The notes below the pieces were generated by a model. That model made no database searches. It saw only the letters and a list, made by a program, of their open reading frames with translations, and was not told where the DNA came from. This document shows, in pieces, positions 29,806 through 39,480 of a stretch of 64,000 nucleotides of DNA. Each line of letters opens with the position of its first letter. Within the stretch, counting starts at the first letter, position 1. Location: NCBI RefSeq assembly GCF_900143095.1, contig NZ_FRDA01000006.1, positions 95,550 to 159,549 on the forward strand. Reading direction: 5' to 3'. Origin of the DNA: Pseudomonas asturiensis (GTDB lineage: Bacteria; Pseudomonadota; Gammaproteobacteria; Pseudomonadales; Pseudomonadaceae). Both the position numbers and the translations under genes were made by a program.

Positions 29806-30693
29806 ATGCAAGCTGCCAATCCGCGCCGCGGATACATCCTCGGCCTGAGTGCTTACACCATCTGGGGCCTGTTCCCCCTCTACTTCAAAGCCATCGCCGC
29901 CGTCCCCGCCATCGAGATCATCATCCATCGGGTGCTGTGGTCGGCGCTGTTCGGCTCGATTGTGTTGATGTTCTGCAAGCACCCCGGCTGGTGGCGCGAG
30001 CTGCGGGACAACCCGAAGCGCCTCGCGGTGCTGGCCCTGAGTGGTTCGCTGATCGCCGCCAACTGGATCGTGTACGTGTGGGCGGTGAATAACGGCCGCA
30101 TGGTCGAAGCCAGTCTCGGGTATTACATCAACCCGCTGGTCAACGTGCTGCTCGGCATGGTGCTGCTGGGCGAGCGGCTCAGGCGTCTGCAATGGCTGGC
30201 GGTCGGGTTCGCCGCAGCGGGCGTCGCGCAACAGGTCTGGCAGGTCGGCAACCTGCCCTGGGTCTCGCTGGTGCTGCCGCTGACCTTCGGGTTCTATGGG
30301 TTGATCCGCAAAAAAGCTCCGGTCGCCGCCTTGCCCGGCCTGGTCGTGGAAACCTGGATGCTCGTGCCGCTGGCGTTGATCTGGCTGGCACTCAACCCGA
30401 CTGCGCTCAGCGCACAAGCCGAATTCTGGACCACCTCGCAAGCCATCTGGCTGGCAGCTGCAGGTCCGGTGACACTTATACCGCTGGTGTGTTTCAACGC
30501 AGCGGCCCGTCACCTGCCCTACACCACACTCGGCTTTCTTCAATACCTGGCACCGACGCTGGTGCTGCTGTTGGCCGTGTTGATCTATGACGAGCACATG
30601 AGCGCCAGCACCATCATTACCTTCGCCTGCATCTGGGCGGGTCTTGCGATCTACAGCATCGACGCCTGGCTGAGTTTACGCCGGCGAGCCTGA
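29806..30693 (+). CDS. rarD: RarD-family EamA transporter
   Basis: A 295-residue inner-membrane protein with about ten hydrophobic segments. The N-terminus RGYILGLSAYTIWGLFPLYF and the segment ASLGYYINPLVNVLLG are typical of RarD. RarD proteins are exporters of unknown substrate, first linked to chloramphenicol resistance. Confidence 0.94.
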   Translation: MQAANPRRGYILGLSAYTIWGLFPLYFKAIAAVPAIEIIIHRVLWSALFGSIVLMFCKHPGWWRELRDNPKRLAVLALSGSLIAANWIVYVWAVNNGRMVEASLGYYINPLVNVLLGMVLLGERLRRLQWLAVGFAAAGVAQQVWQVGNLPWVSLVLPLTFGFYGLIRKKAPVAALPGLVVETWMLVPLALIWLALNPTALSAQAEFWTTSQAIWLAAAGPVTLIPLVCFNAAARHLPYTTLGFLQYLAPTLVLLLAVLIYDEHMSASTIITFACIWAGLAIYSIDAWLSLRRRA

Positions 30694-30756
30694 TCAAAAA
30701 ACATACAAACCTTCGCAAGCCACGTCCTGCGTGGCCTGCAAAGGGTTCTCCAACGG

Positions 30757-30903
30757 TTATCCACAGGCAGGCTCACGCTATTTGTGCACAAGCCGTTGAA
30801 ACTGTTGGTTTTTTGATCAAATCCCGCAAAGCCTTGTCCCGCCTGGCACACAACGCGATTCCCCCAGCTTATCCACAGGCAGGCGCAGGATAAGCGTGGA
30901 TAA
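30757..30903. promoter_or_regulatory. Cluster of DnaA boxes
   Basis: Two perfect DnaA boxes, TTATCCACA, lie at 30757 and 30869, each inside the direct repeat TTATCCACAGGCAGGC. A third near-perfect box in the opposite direction is at 30895-30903, and the palindrome TTTGTGCACAA lies at 30781. They fill the 223-base gap between convergent rarD and gcvR, where no promoter is expected. Confidence 0.65.
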
Positions 30904-30916
30904 GCTTGAGTGTGAC

Positions 30917-31435
30917 TCAAGTGTCCGAACGCAACACCAACTCCACCATCAGATCATCCGCCAGCGTTTCCAGTCGCGCCTGCAAGTCGTCCAGCGACAG
31001 GCTCAGCGGTACGCCCAGCATTGCCTCGGCGTGAAACAGCAGTTCGCTGCTCATGGGTGCGGGCGAGACGTCGGTGATCAGCCGTTCGACGTTGACGCCC
31101 TGCTCGGCCAGCAGACGGGTGATGTCGCGCACAATACCGGCGCGGTCGTTGCCGACCAGTTCCATGCTGATAGGACGGGCCTGGCCTGTGGTCTCGACCA
31201 CGCTTTCGGCCAGCAGCATGCGGATGCCATGGGTTGAGAGTGCATTCAACGCGGCAATAAGGTCATCGTATTTTTCAGGCTCCACGCCCACTTTCAGGAT
31301 GCCTGCGAACTGCCCGGCCATCCGCGACATGCGGCTCTCCAGCCAGTTACCGCCCTGCTCGGCAATACACTGAGCAATGCGTTCAACCAGCCCGGGCTTG
31401 TCAGGGGCAATCAGCGTTACGACGAGATGATCCAC
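30917..31435 (-). CDS. gcvR: GcvR-type ACT-domain regulator
   Basis: A 172-residue protein with two ACT domains (LVVTLIAPDKPGLVERIAQ and ISMELVGNDRAGIVRDITR). This matches the glycine cleavage system repressor GcvR. The GTG at 31435 is chosen because GAGG lies eight bases upstream; a GTG six bases earlier is too close to that site. Divergent from glcB. Confidence 0.85.
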   Translation of the reverse strand: MDHLVVTLIAPDKPGLVERIAQCIAEQGGNWLESRMSRMAGQFAGILKVGVEPEKYDDLIAALNALSTHGIRMLLAESVVETTGQARPISMELVGNDRAGIVRDITRLLAEQGVNVERLITDVSPAPMSSELLFHAEAMLGVPLSLSLDDLQARLETLADDLMVELVLRSDT

Positions 31436-31647
31436 GGTCACTTCCTCTTCTTGTTCACAATGTGGGGGTTGAATGAGTATAGGCACAGTTGCGCAGCGAA
31501 CCTCATACGGCAAATCGTGTACCGTTCAGCATGACTTATGGAACAATCCGGCCTGTTTTTTGAGTACAGACCGGAAATCGTGACTGGATCGGGAAATCCA
31601 GTCGTTTTAATGACATATTCGCCAGCGTTTTCACAATGCTGCCGCTC

Positions 31648-31675
31648 ATGTAGTATTTCGCGGCGCGCACTACAT
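31648..31675. promoter_or_regulatory. Inverted repeat in the gcvR-glcB intergenic region
   Basis: ATGTAGT-N14-ACTACAT is a perfect 7-bp inverted repeat 71 bases before the glcB start, a plausible operator. The 310-base gap (31436-31745) also contains the hairpin GACTGGAT-N6-ATCCAGTC followed by GTTTT at 31583-31608. No regulator is assigned. Confidence 0.4.
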
Positions 31676-31745
31676 AACACTAAAACCAATGACAGAGCGC
31701 TCCTTGAGTGAGCTCGACCCTGCTGAGCAGAGTGAGGCAAGTGCA

Positions 31746-33923
31746 ATGACTGAGTACGTTCAAGTCGGTGACCTGCGGGTTGCCAAAGCCCTGTTCGACT
31801 TCGTGCAGAACGAAGCCATCCCCGGAACCGGCGTCGATGCCGGTGCATTCTGGGCCGGTGCGGATCAACTGATTCACGATCTCGCCCCCAAAAACAGGGC
31901 TCTGCTCGAAAAACGTGACGACTTGCAGGCAAGAATCGATGCCTGGCACCAGTCCCATGCCGGCAAGGCCCACGATGCCTCGGCTTATAAAGCATTCCTT
32001 CAGGAAATCGGTTATCTGCAGCCAGAAGCGGCGGACTTCCAGATCACGACACAAAACGTCGATGAAGAAATCGCCACCATGGCAGGCCCGCAACTGGTCG
32101 TGCCGGTGATGAACGCACGTTTCGCGCTCAACGCTTCCAATGCCCGCTGGGGCTCGCTGTACGACGCGCTTTATGGCACCGATGCCATCAGCGAAGCGGG
32201 CGGTGCCGAAAAGGGCAAAGGTTACAACAAGGTACGCGGCGACAAGGTCATTGCCTTTGCCCGCGCTTTTCTGGACGAAGCCGCCCCGTTGTCGGCCGGT
32301 TCGCACCTTGACTCGACCGCCTACAGGCTGATCGACGGCAAGCTGGTGGTCAGCCTCAAGGGTGGCAGCAACACCGGGCTTAGAAACGACACGCAACTGA
32401 TCGGTTTTCAGGGCGACGCATCGGCACCAATCGCCATCCTGTTCGAACACAACGGCCTGCATTTCGAACTTCAGATCGACGCGTCCAGTCCGGTGGGTCA
32501 AACCGACCCTGCGGGCGTCAAAGACATTCTCATGGAAGCTGCGCTGACCACCATCATGGATTGCGAAGACTCCATTGCAGCCGTCGATGCCGACGACAAG
32601 GTCATTGTGTACCGCAACTGGCTGGGCCTGATGAAAGGCGACCTGGCTGAATCGGTGTCCAAGGGCGGTGAAACCTTCACCCGCACCATGAACCCTGACC
32701 GGGTCTACACCACGCCCAAAGGCGGTGAAGTCACGCTGCACGGTCGCTCGCTGCTGTTCATTCGTAACGTCGGTCACCTGATGACCATCGACGCCATACT
32801 CGACAAGCACGGCAACGAAGTGCCGGAAGGCATTCTCGACGGCCTGCTGACCAGCCTGGCGGCGATCCATAACCTCAACGGCAACACGTCACGCAGCAAC
32901 AGCCGCCGCGGCTCGATGTACATCGTCAAACCGAAGATGCACGGCCCCGAAGAAGTTGCGTTTACCAACGAACTGTTCGGCCGTGTCGAGCAGGTATTGG
33001 GCCTGCCGCACAACACGCTGAAAGTCGGGATCATGGACGAGGAGCGCCGCACCACGGTCAACCTCAAGGCCTGCATCCAGGCGGCCAGCGAGCGCGTGGT
33101 GTTCATCAACACCGGCTTCCTGGACCGCACGGGCGATGAAATCCACACCTCGATGGAGGCAGGCCCGGTGGTGCGCAAGGCGCAGATGAAGGCCGAGAAG
33201 TGGATTGGGGCCTACGAGAACGCCAACGTCGATGTCGGCCTCAAGTGCGGCCTGCAGGGCAAGGCGCAGATCGGCAAGGGCATGTGGGCCATGCCGGACT
33301 TGATGGCCGCGATGCTCGAGCAGAAAATCGCTCACCCCCTGGCCGGTGCCAACACGGCCTGGGTGCCGTCGCCGACGGCGGCTGCGTTGCATGCGTTGCA
33401 TTATCACAAGGTCGATGTGCACGCCCGCCAGGCCGAACTGGCTCAGCGCGAACCAGCTTCGGTGGACGACATCCTGACCATTCCGCTTGCCCCCGATACC
33501 GACTGGACGCCTGACGAGATTCAGAACGAACTGGACAACAACGCCCAGGGCATTCTGGGTTACGTGGTGCGCTGGATCGATCAAGGCGTCGGTTGCTCGA
33601 AGGTGCCAGACATCAACGACATCGGCCTGATGGAAGACCGCGCAACGCTACGCATTTCCAGCCAGCACATGGCCAACTGGCTGCGCCACGGCGTGGTCAC
33701 GCAAGCGCAGGTGCTGGAAAGCCTCAAGCGCATGGCGCCCGTGGTGGATCGTCAGAATGCGGGCGATGCGCTGTATCGTCCATTGGCACCGGACTTCGAC
33801 AACAACATCGCCTTTCAGGCAGCCGTTGAATTGGTGATCGAGGGCACTCGCCAGCCGAACGGCTACACCGAGCCGGTGCTGCATCGTCGTCGTCGCGAGT
33901 TCAAGGCTAGAAACGCTCAGTAA
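31746..33923 (+). CDS. glcB: Malate synthase G
   Basis: A 725-residue glyoxylate-shunt enzyme condensing glyoxylate with acetyl-CoA, matching the usual length exactly when started at [10 protein letters not shown]. Family motifs are [31 protein letters not shown] and [21 protein letters not shown] precedes the ATG. An in-frame ATG at 31689 would add 19 residues not seen in the family. Confidence 0.95.
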   Translation: MTEYVQVGDLRVAKALFDFVQNEAIPGTGVDAGAFWAGADQLIHDLAPKNRALLEKRDDLQARIDAWHQSHAGKAHDASAYKAFLQEIGYLQPEAADFQITTQNVDEEIATMAGPQLVVPVMNARFALNASNARWGSLYDALYGTDAISEAGGAEKGKGYNKVRGDKVIAFARAFLDEAAPLSAGSHLDSTAYRLIDGKLVVSLKGGSNTGLRNDTQLIGFQGDASAPIAILFEHNGLHFELQIDASSPVGQTDPAGVKDILMEAALTTIMDCEDSIAAVDADDKVIVYRNWLGLMKGDLAESVSKGGETFTRTMNPDRVYTTPKGGEVTLHGRSLLFIRNVGHLMTIDAILDKHGNEVPEGILDGLLTSLAAIHNLNGNTSRSNSRRGSMYIVKPKMHGPEEVAFTNELFGRVEQVLGLPHNTLKVGIMDEERRTTVNLKACIQAASERVVFINTGFLDRTGDEIHTSMEAGPVVRKAQMKAEKWIGAYENANVDVGLKCGLQGKAQIGKGMWAMPDLMAAMLEQKIAHPLAGANTAWVPSPTAAALHALHYHKVDVHARQAELAQREPASVDDILTIPLAPDTDWTPDEIQNELDNNAQGILGYVVRWIDQGVGCSKVPDINDIGLMEDRATLRISSQHMANWLRHGVVTQAQVLESLKRMAPVVDRQNAGDALYRPLAPDFDNNIAFQAAVELVIEGTRQPNGYTEPVLHRRRREFKARNAQ

Positions 33924-34072
33924 CACCGCACGAAGAGCGCTCCAGGGTTCAGGCCCTGGTAGCGCACGTGCTCATCAAACGACAGGTCATTTATTGGGCA
34001 GACATCTTTTTTGCGGAAGGCGGCGTGCTGGCGACCCGGTTTCCAAAGCGCCCTACCTGCAAACTGCATAAA

Positions 34073-34252
34073 CGCCATCGCCGGCAAGCCGCCTCCCACA
34101 TGGTTTGCATTCCTCCAGCAAGCCGCGTTCTGGCGCTGAGCATGGCAGCTTGCATCGGTCGCCCCTTTACGCAGGTTATTCCGGTTTTAGTATTGAGCTG
34201 CTGATTGTGGCTGAATAAAAATCCCGTGGGAGGCGGCTTGCCGGCGATAGCG
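34073..34252. repeat. REP pair of the GGCGGCTTGCC type
   Basis: CGCCATCGCCGGCAAGCCGC at 34073 and its mirror GTGGGAGGCGGCTTGCCGGC at 34226 bracket about 125 bases. Another copy is at 56564. Nothing else is seen in the 440-base gap from 33924 to 34363 except a hairpin CCAGGG-N6-CCCTGG just after glcB. Confidence 0.85.
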
Positions 34253-34363
34253 TCAGGCCAGGCAGTGAGGGGCCAACTGGAAAATGGCATCACCGGACAG
34301 CCGCCTGCCGCCGTTCCGTGTTTGCCACGAGACGGCGCGGTGTGAGAGCCATTGGGGCGGCTA

Positions 34364-34807
34364 TTACATCCCCAGCTCTCGCCGGATCAGCTTGACCAGT
34401 TGCTTGGTATTGAGCGGCTTGAGCAGGAAATCCACCACGTTCAGGTGCATGGCGTCGATGGCGTCACGCACGTTGGCATCGCCGGAAACAATGATGATGG
34501 GCAGTTCGGCGCGCTCCGATTCCCTGACCTGACGTATCAGGTCAAGGCCGTCGGACGGTGCCATGCGCAGGTCCGTGATCAGCAGGCCGATGGAATCACG
34601 CGTCGTTATCAGCGCCATCGCGCTTTCAACGTCTGGCGCTGTCAGGCAACTGATGTCATTGAGGCTCAGAATTTCGGCCAGCAGTTCGCGCGCATCGTTG
34701 TCGTCGTCGACGATCAGCACGCGTTGCGGCATATCGCGGTTCGGTTCCAGCATGACCTCAGTGAGGGCACTGCGCTCTTCGTCGCTCAGTATGTCGTGGT
34801 CAATCAT
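34364..34807 (-). CDS. Stand-alone response regulator receiver protein
   Basis: A 147-residue protein with one CheY-like receiver domain: acidic pocket VLIVDDDNDAR, phosphorylated Asp in LLITDLRMAPSDG, Ser/Thr in IIIVSGDANV and Lys in FLLKPLN. There is no output domain. The start is uncertain; ATG at 34807 has a weak GAG site and ATG at 34834 is also possible. It is divergent from the cNMP/CBS/DUF294 gene, which may be a partner. Confidence 0.85.
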   Translation of the reverse strand: MIDHDILSDEERSALTEVMLEPNRDMPQRVLIVDDDNDARELLAEILSLNDISCLTAPDVESAMALITTRDSIGLLITDLRMAPSDGLDLIRQVRESERAELPIIIVSGDANVRDAIDAMHLNVVDFLLKPLNTKQLVKLIRRELGM

Positions 34808-35037
34808 CGCAATCTCATCATTCCCTGAACCCATCCGACCGCAGATCGCGCGAGATCTGCGATGTATTTCGTCGGCTTCCCGGCCAATGATCGTTCGCGC
34901 TCCAATGCGTTCGTCAATCACTTATCTGGCATCAAGATGACCATCGCGTTCAACGCAGGCGTAAGACTTACGTCCAATGGGCACTGTGCTGCAAGCGGCC
35001 GACCATGGGCACCAATAACAAGAACGCGGAACAGCTC

Positions 35038-36972
35038 ATGAGTAAAGCAGACGCTTTCACCCAGGCAGGCAAGACAGCCGTGCTGCAGAACATCCACGGC
35101 ACCATGCAGTTCCTGCAGCGATTCCCGCCCTTCAACCAGATGGAAAACGCCCACCTGGCGTACCTCGTCGAACAATGCCAGCTCAGGTTTTACGCTGCCG
35201 ATGAGAGCATCATCAAGCCTGGCGATGGGCCAGTAGAACACTTTTATATCGTCAAACAAGGCCGAGTGGTAGGCGAACGTCCTCATTCGGCCAAAGGCGG
35301 CACGGAAACCACGTTTGAGATCACCACCGGCGAGTGTTTTCCGCTGGCGGCCCTGCTGGGCGAACGGGCCACACGTACCGAGCATCTGGCGGCTGAAGAC
35401 ACCTTCTGCCTGCAACTGAACAAGCAGGCCTTCATCAAGCTGTTCGCACTGTCCACCACCTTTCGCGACTTCGCCCTGCGCGGGGTCAGCAGTCTGCTGG
35501 ATCAGGTCAATCAGCAGGTCCAGCAACGCGCCGCCGAGACCCTTGGCACACAGTATTCCCTGAACACGCGGCTGGGCGAGCTGGCCATGCGTCACCCGGT
35601 GATGTGTGGTCCCGAGATGCCCATGCGCGAAGCGGTGAAGCTGATGCACGAGCAGCAGGTGGGCAGCATCGTGATCGTCGATGAGCGTCAATCTCCGCTC
35701 GGGATTTTCACCCTGCGTGATCTGCGCGAAGCGGTTGCCGACGTCAACACCGACTTCGGCGCAGAGATTCGGCACAGCATGAGCCTGGCGCCTTTTCACC
35801 TGAGCCCGGATGCCAGCGCATTCGATGCCGCCATCGCCATGACCGGGCGGCACATCGCCCATGTCTGCCTGGTGAAAGACGGACGGCTGTGCGGCGTGGT
35901 CTCCGAGCGCGACCTGTTCTCCCTGCAACGGGTCGATCTGGTGCACCTGGCACGTACCATCCGCAACGCGCCGCGCATCGAGGCATTGACTGGCCTGCGC
36001 GGCGATATCGTTCAACTGGTGGATCGCATGCTGGCCCATGGTGCGTCCTCGACCCAGATCACCCAGATCATCACCCTGCTCAACGACCACACCGTCTGCC
36101 GTGTCATCGAGCTGACGCTTGCTGAACAGGGTGATCCCGGCGTGCCGTTCAGCTGGCTGTGTTTCGGCAGCGAAGGCCGACGCGAACAGACGCTGCACAC
36201 CGATCAGGACAACGGCATTCTGTTCGAAGCCGCCGACGCGGCAGAAGCCGCTCGGATCCGTGCCCTGCTGCTGCCGATTGCCGAGCGCATCAACCAGAGC
36301 CTGGCGCAGTGCGGATTCACGCTCTGCAAAGGCAACATCATGGCCAGCAACCCGGACCTGTGCCTGTCACGCGCCGAATGGTCCAGACGGTTCGCGGCGT
36401 TCATTCGCGAGGCCACGCCCGAGAACCTGCTGGCATCGAGCATCTATTTCGACCTGCGGGTGGTGTGGGGCGATGAAAGCGGGGGCGATCAACTGCGCCG
36501 CGGCATTCTCGATCAGGTGGCGGACAACCGGTTGTTCCAGCGCATGATGGCTGACAACGCTTTGCGCCAACGCCCGCCCGTGGGCCGCTTCAAGGATTTC
36601 GTGCTGGCCCGCAAAGGCAGCGAAAAAGACACGCTGGACCTCAAGACCGAAGGCCTGACGCCGTTCGTGGATGGCGCACGTCTGCTGGCGCTGGCCAACG
36701 GTATTGGCGCCAACAACACCCTGGAGCGCTTGCGGCAACTGGTCGAGCGCGAGGTCATCGACCCACTGGACGGCGCGGCTTACGAAGAGGCGTATCACTT
36801 TATCCAGCAGACGCGCATGCAACAGCATCAATTGCAGAGTCGCCAGAACCTTGCGTATTCCAACCGCATCGACCCGGACACCCTGAACCATCTGGACCGG
36901 CGCATCCTGCGTGAATCGTTTCGTCAGGCGCAGCGTCTGCAGACCAGCCTGACGCTGCGTTACCAACTGTGA
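35038..36972 (+). CDS. cNMP-binding/CBS/DUF294 nucleotidyltransferase-like protein
   Basis: A 644-residue signalling protein. In order: an N-terminal cyclic-nucleotide-binding-like domain (residues about 25-140), two CBS domains (MREAVKLMHEQQVGSIVIVDE and AFDAAIAMTGRHIAHVCLV), a nucleotidyltransferase domain with GSEGRREQTLHTDQDNGILF, and a DUF294 C-terminal domain. Its targets are unknown. The ATG at 35038 is preferred; 35005 is an in-frame alternative. The DnaQ-like exonuclease follows after 13 bases. Confidence 0.9.
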   Translation: MSKADAFTQAGKTAVLQNIHGTMQFLQRFPPFNQMENAHLAYLVEQCQLRFYAADESIIKPGDGPVEHFYIVKQGRVVGERPHSAKGGTETTFEITTGECFPLAALLGERATRTEHLAAEDTFCLQLNKQAFIKLFALSTTFRDFALRGVSSLLDQVNQQVQQRAAETLGTQYSLNTRLGELAMRHPVMCGPEMPMREAVKLMHEQQVGSIVIVDERQSPLGIFTLRDLREAVADVNTDFGAEIRHSMSLAPFHLSPDASAFDAAIAMTGRHIAHVCLVKDGRLCGVVSERDLFSLQRVDLVHLARTIRNAPRIEALTGLRGDIVQLVDRMLAHGASSTQITQIITLLNDHTVCRVIELTLAEQGDPGVPFSWLCFGSEGRREQTLHTDQDNGILFEAADAAEAARIRALLLPIAERINQSLAQCGFTLCKGNIMASNPDLCLSRAEWSRRFAAFIREATPENLLASSIYFDLRVVWGDESGGDQLRRGILDQVADNRLFQRMMADNALRQRPPVGRFKDFVLARKGSEKDTLDLKTEGLTPFVDGARLLALANGIGANNTLERLRQLVEREVIDPLDGAAYEEAYHFIQQTRMQQHQLQSRQNLAYSNRIDPDTLNHLDRRILRESFRQAQRLQTSLTLRYQL

Positions 36973-36985
36973 ATATCGACGCCTT

Positions 36986-37699
36986 ATGAATCTGTTCGAA
37001 TGGCTGCGGCCTCGCCCGAAAAGAACCCCACTGGAAAGCCATCAACTGCAGCGGCTCAAGGCTCTGCCGACCTGCGCCAGGCTGAGCGACAAGCCGTTGC
37101 GCCAGCAGCGCTGGGTGGTGCTGGACCTGGAAACCAGCGGCCTGAACATGAACCGCGATCAGGTGCTGTCCATCGGCGCCGTGGTGATCGAGGACGGTGC
37201 CATTGATCTGGGCCAGCAGTTCGAGCGCACGCTGTTGCGCGTCGATCACAAGGTCAGCCCGGCGGTCTTGATTCACGGCCTGGCTCCCAGCGCGATTGCG
37301 GCGGGCAGCGAGCCGGTCGACGCGTTGCTGGACTTCATGGCGTTTCTGGGCGACAGCCCGGTGCTGGGGTTTCACGCGCCGTTCGACCAGCACATGCTGT
37401 CACGTGCGTTGAAAGACAGCCTGGACTATCGACTGCAACACCCTTTTTTCGACGTTGCAGAGATCGCCCCGATGCTCTGCGAGCAGGCCAACCTGCGCCA
37501 TGCGGGCCTGGACGACTGGACCCGCTTCTTCGGGCTGCATGCCGAGGAGCGTCACAACGCCAGCGCCGACGCCCTGGTGACCGCCGAACTCGCGTTGATC
37601 CTCTTCAGCCACGCACGCCGCCAACAGATCGACAGCCCCGTCCGGCTGGAGGAATGCCTGGGACAGTGGCGCAGACGCAAGCAGTCGCATTCTTTTTGA
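36986..37699 (+). CDS. DnaQ-like DEDDh 3'-5' exonuclease
   Basis: A 237-residue exonuclease domain protein with motif I VVLDLETSGL, a second acidic motif in LGFHAPFDQHML, and HNASADALVTAEL carrying the late His and Asp. It is related to DNA polymerase III epsilon but is a stand-alone family member found beside the CBS/DUF294 gene. Confidence 0.9.
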   Translation: MNLFEWLRPRPKRTPLESHQLQRLKALPTCARLSDKPLRQQRWVVLDLETSGLNMNRDQVLSIGAVVIEDGAIDLGQQFERTLLRVDHKVSPAVLIHGLAPSAIAAGSEPVDALLDFMAFLGDSPVLGFHAPFDQHMLSRALKDSLDYRLQHPFFDVAEIAPMLCEQANLRHAGLDDWTRFFGLHAEERHNASADALVTAELALILFSHARRQQIDSPVRLEECLGQWRRRKQSHSF

Positions 37700-37740
37700 T
37701 CATGTGATCGGCGCCATTGGGACGCAGAGTGTCCCGGGCT

Positions 37741-37771
37741 GCATTCCCACGCTGAAGCGTGGGGACGATCA
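37741..37771. repeat. Intergenic palindromic repeat
   Basis: CATTCCCACGC-TGAA-GCGTGGGGACGATC is a hairpin of a form common in P. syringae intergenic regions. It lies between the exonuclease and sigma-factor genes. Confidence 0.6.
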
Positions 37772-37838
37772 GGCAGTCGAATGTCACTCCTCAGCCGACA
37801 GACGCTAATTGCCACTACCCACGCGCCCTGTCACAATC

Positions 37839-37851
37839 GCGAATGATTCTC
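37839..37851 (+). promoter_or_regulatory. Fur box upstream of the ECF sigma factor
   Basis: GCGAATGATTCTC agrees with the Fur core GATAATnATTATC at 9-10 of 12 fixed positions. It lies 31 bases before the sigma factor start, so iron repression is likely. Confidence 0.7.
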
Positions 37852-37882
37852 TTTAGTTAGATTCTTCTCATCGAGGCCGTTC

Positions 37883-38401
37883 GTGTCGTCAGCCCCAAGC
37901 CCTCATAGCGAAATCGTTGGTGCGTTGTATCGCGATCATCGCGGCTGGCTGTTGGCCTGGCTTCGGCGCAATGTCGCCTGCCCGCAGCGCGCTCAGGACC
38001 TGAGTCAGGACACGTTCGTGCGCTTGCTGGGTCGTGACGAGTTGCAGTCGCCCAGAGAGCCCAGGGCGTTTCTGGCAACCATCGCCAAAGGCCTGATGTT
38101 CGACTATTTCCGGCGTGCTGCGCTGGAGCAGGCGTATCTCGGCGAGCTGATGCAGGTCCCGGAGGCCGAACAGCCCTCGCCCGAAGAACAACTGTTGATC
38201 CTGGAAGACCTGAAAGCGATTGACCGCCTGCTGGACACCTTGCCCGGCAAGGCGCGCGCAGCCTTCCTCTATAACCGTCTGGACGGGCTGAGCCACGCCG
38301 AGATTGCCGAGCGGCTGGGCGTTTCGGTATCGCGGGTCAGGCAATACCTGGCCCAGGCCATGCGTCAGTGTTACGTGTCGCTGTATGGCGAGCCAACATG
38401 A
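37883..38401 (+). CDS. FecI-type ECF sigma factor
   Basis: A 172-residue sigma-70 family protein. Region 2 includes QDLSQDTFVRLL and AFLATIAKGLMFDYFRR, and region 4 includes LSHAEIAERLGVSVSRVRQYL. The start is GTG. The stop overlaps the anti-sigma start (ATGA). A Fur box upstream fits an iron-starvation sigma factor. The TonB receptor gene that usually follows the pair is not present. Confidence 0.93.
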   Translation: MSSAPSPHSEIVGALYRDHRGWLLAWLRRNVACPQRAQDLSQDTFVRLLGRDELQSPREPRAFLATIAKGLMFDYFRRAALEQAYLGELMQVPEAEQPSPEEQLLILEDLKAIDRLLDTLPGKARAAFLYNRLDGLSHAEIAERLGVSVSRVRQYLAQAMRQCYVSLYGEPT

Positions 38402-39381
38402 ACACCCGCCCGGTATCAGCCCGCGTACTGAATGCGGCCATCGAGTGGCAACTGAATCTGGACTCGGCCAACGGCAGTGACGGCGAGCGCGCCGAGTTCG
38501 CCCGCTGGCTGGCTGCGGATGAGGAGCACGCTCGCGCCTGGAGCCAACTGGGCATGATCAATCAGCGCTTTGCGGTGCCCTCAGGTCCGGCGCGCAAGGC
38601 TTTGCAGCAATCACCCGGCACCTTGCGACGCAGCCTGCGCAAGCTCGGTGGTGGTCTGGCCGGAGTGTTTCTGGCCTGTGGCCTGGCGTTGTTCACCGCT
38701 GATCGTTACCTGGCGCTGGACTACTGGCTTGCCGATCAACGCACGGCGACCGGCGAACAACGCGATGTGCGTCTGGCCGATAACACCCTGATTCGCCTCA
38801 ACACCCACAGCGCAATCGACGTGCGCTTCGATGCCCGGCAGCGCCGGGTCATCCTGCAGGACGGCGAAATCCTGGTGCAGACCGGCGATCATAACGACCC
38901 TAGGCCGTTCATTGTGGAAACCCCGGACGGCAAGATGCGTGCACTCGGCACGCGCTTTCTGGTCAGGCGCGACGCCGACGGCACGCTGCTCAGCGTGTTG
39001 CAATCGGCCGTTGCGGCCAATGCCCGTGATGTTCCCCAAGAGCAGATTCTGCATGAAGGCCAGCAAATCCGCCTGACCCGTGACGGCCTTGGCCCGCTGC
39101 TCGCCCTGCCGATGGGCGCAGACGCCTGGACGCGCGGCATGCTGGTGGTGGATAACGCCCGCCTGCAAGACATGCTGGCGGAACTGGCGCGTTATCGACA
39201 GGGGCATCTGGGCGTCGATCCGCAAGTCGCAGACCTGCGCATCACGGGCAGCTTCCCGCTGACCGATACCAACCTGGCCCTCAAGGCGCTGCTGCCGACC
39301 TTGCCGGTGCGTATCGAGCAGCACACGCCCTGGTGGACCACGGTGCAGCCCAGGAATGACGCTGCTGCTGCAAAACCCTGA
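38398..39381 (+). CDS. FecR-type anti-sigma/sigma regulator
   Basis: A 327-residue protein with an N-terminal cytoplasmic DUF4880 segment (FARWLAADEEHARAWSQL), one membrane segment near residues 85-105 (GGLAGVFLACGLALF) and a periplasmic FecR domain (LADNTLIRLNTHSAIDVRF, ALGTRFLVR). It controls the sigma factor with which it overlaps. Confidence 0.93.
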   Translation: MNTRPVSARVLNAAIEWQLNLDSANGSDGERAEFARWLAADEEHARAWSQLGMINQRFAVPSGPARKALQQSPGTLRRSLRKLGGGLAGVFLACGLALFTADRYLALDYWLADQRTATGEQRDVRLADNTLIRLNTHSAIDVRFDARQRRVILQDGEILVQTGDHNDPRPFIVETPDGKMRALGTRFLVRRDADGTLLSVLQSAVAANARDVPQEQILHEGQQIRLTRDGLGPLLALPMGADAWTRGMLVVDNARLQDMLAELARYRQGHLGVDPQVADLRITGSFPLTDTNLALKALLPTLPVRIEQHTPWWTTVQPRNDAAAAKP

Positions 39382-39480
39382 AACACAGCGGCGAAGCTGC
39401 ACCCTGCGCCAGGCTGACACTTTTCCGGTCTCATGCGGCTTAGCCTTAACGAGCCCTGTCCTTTCGTCTGTGGATACCCC

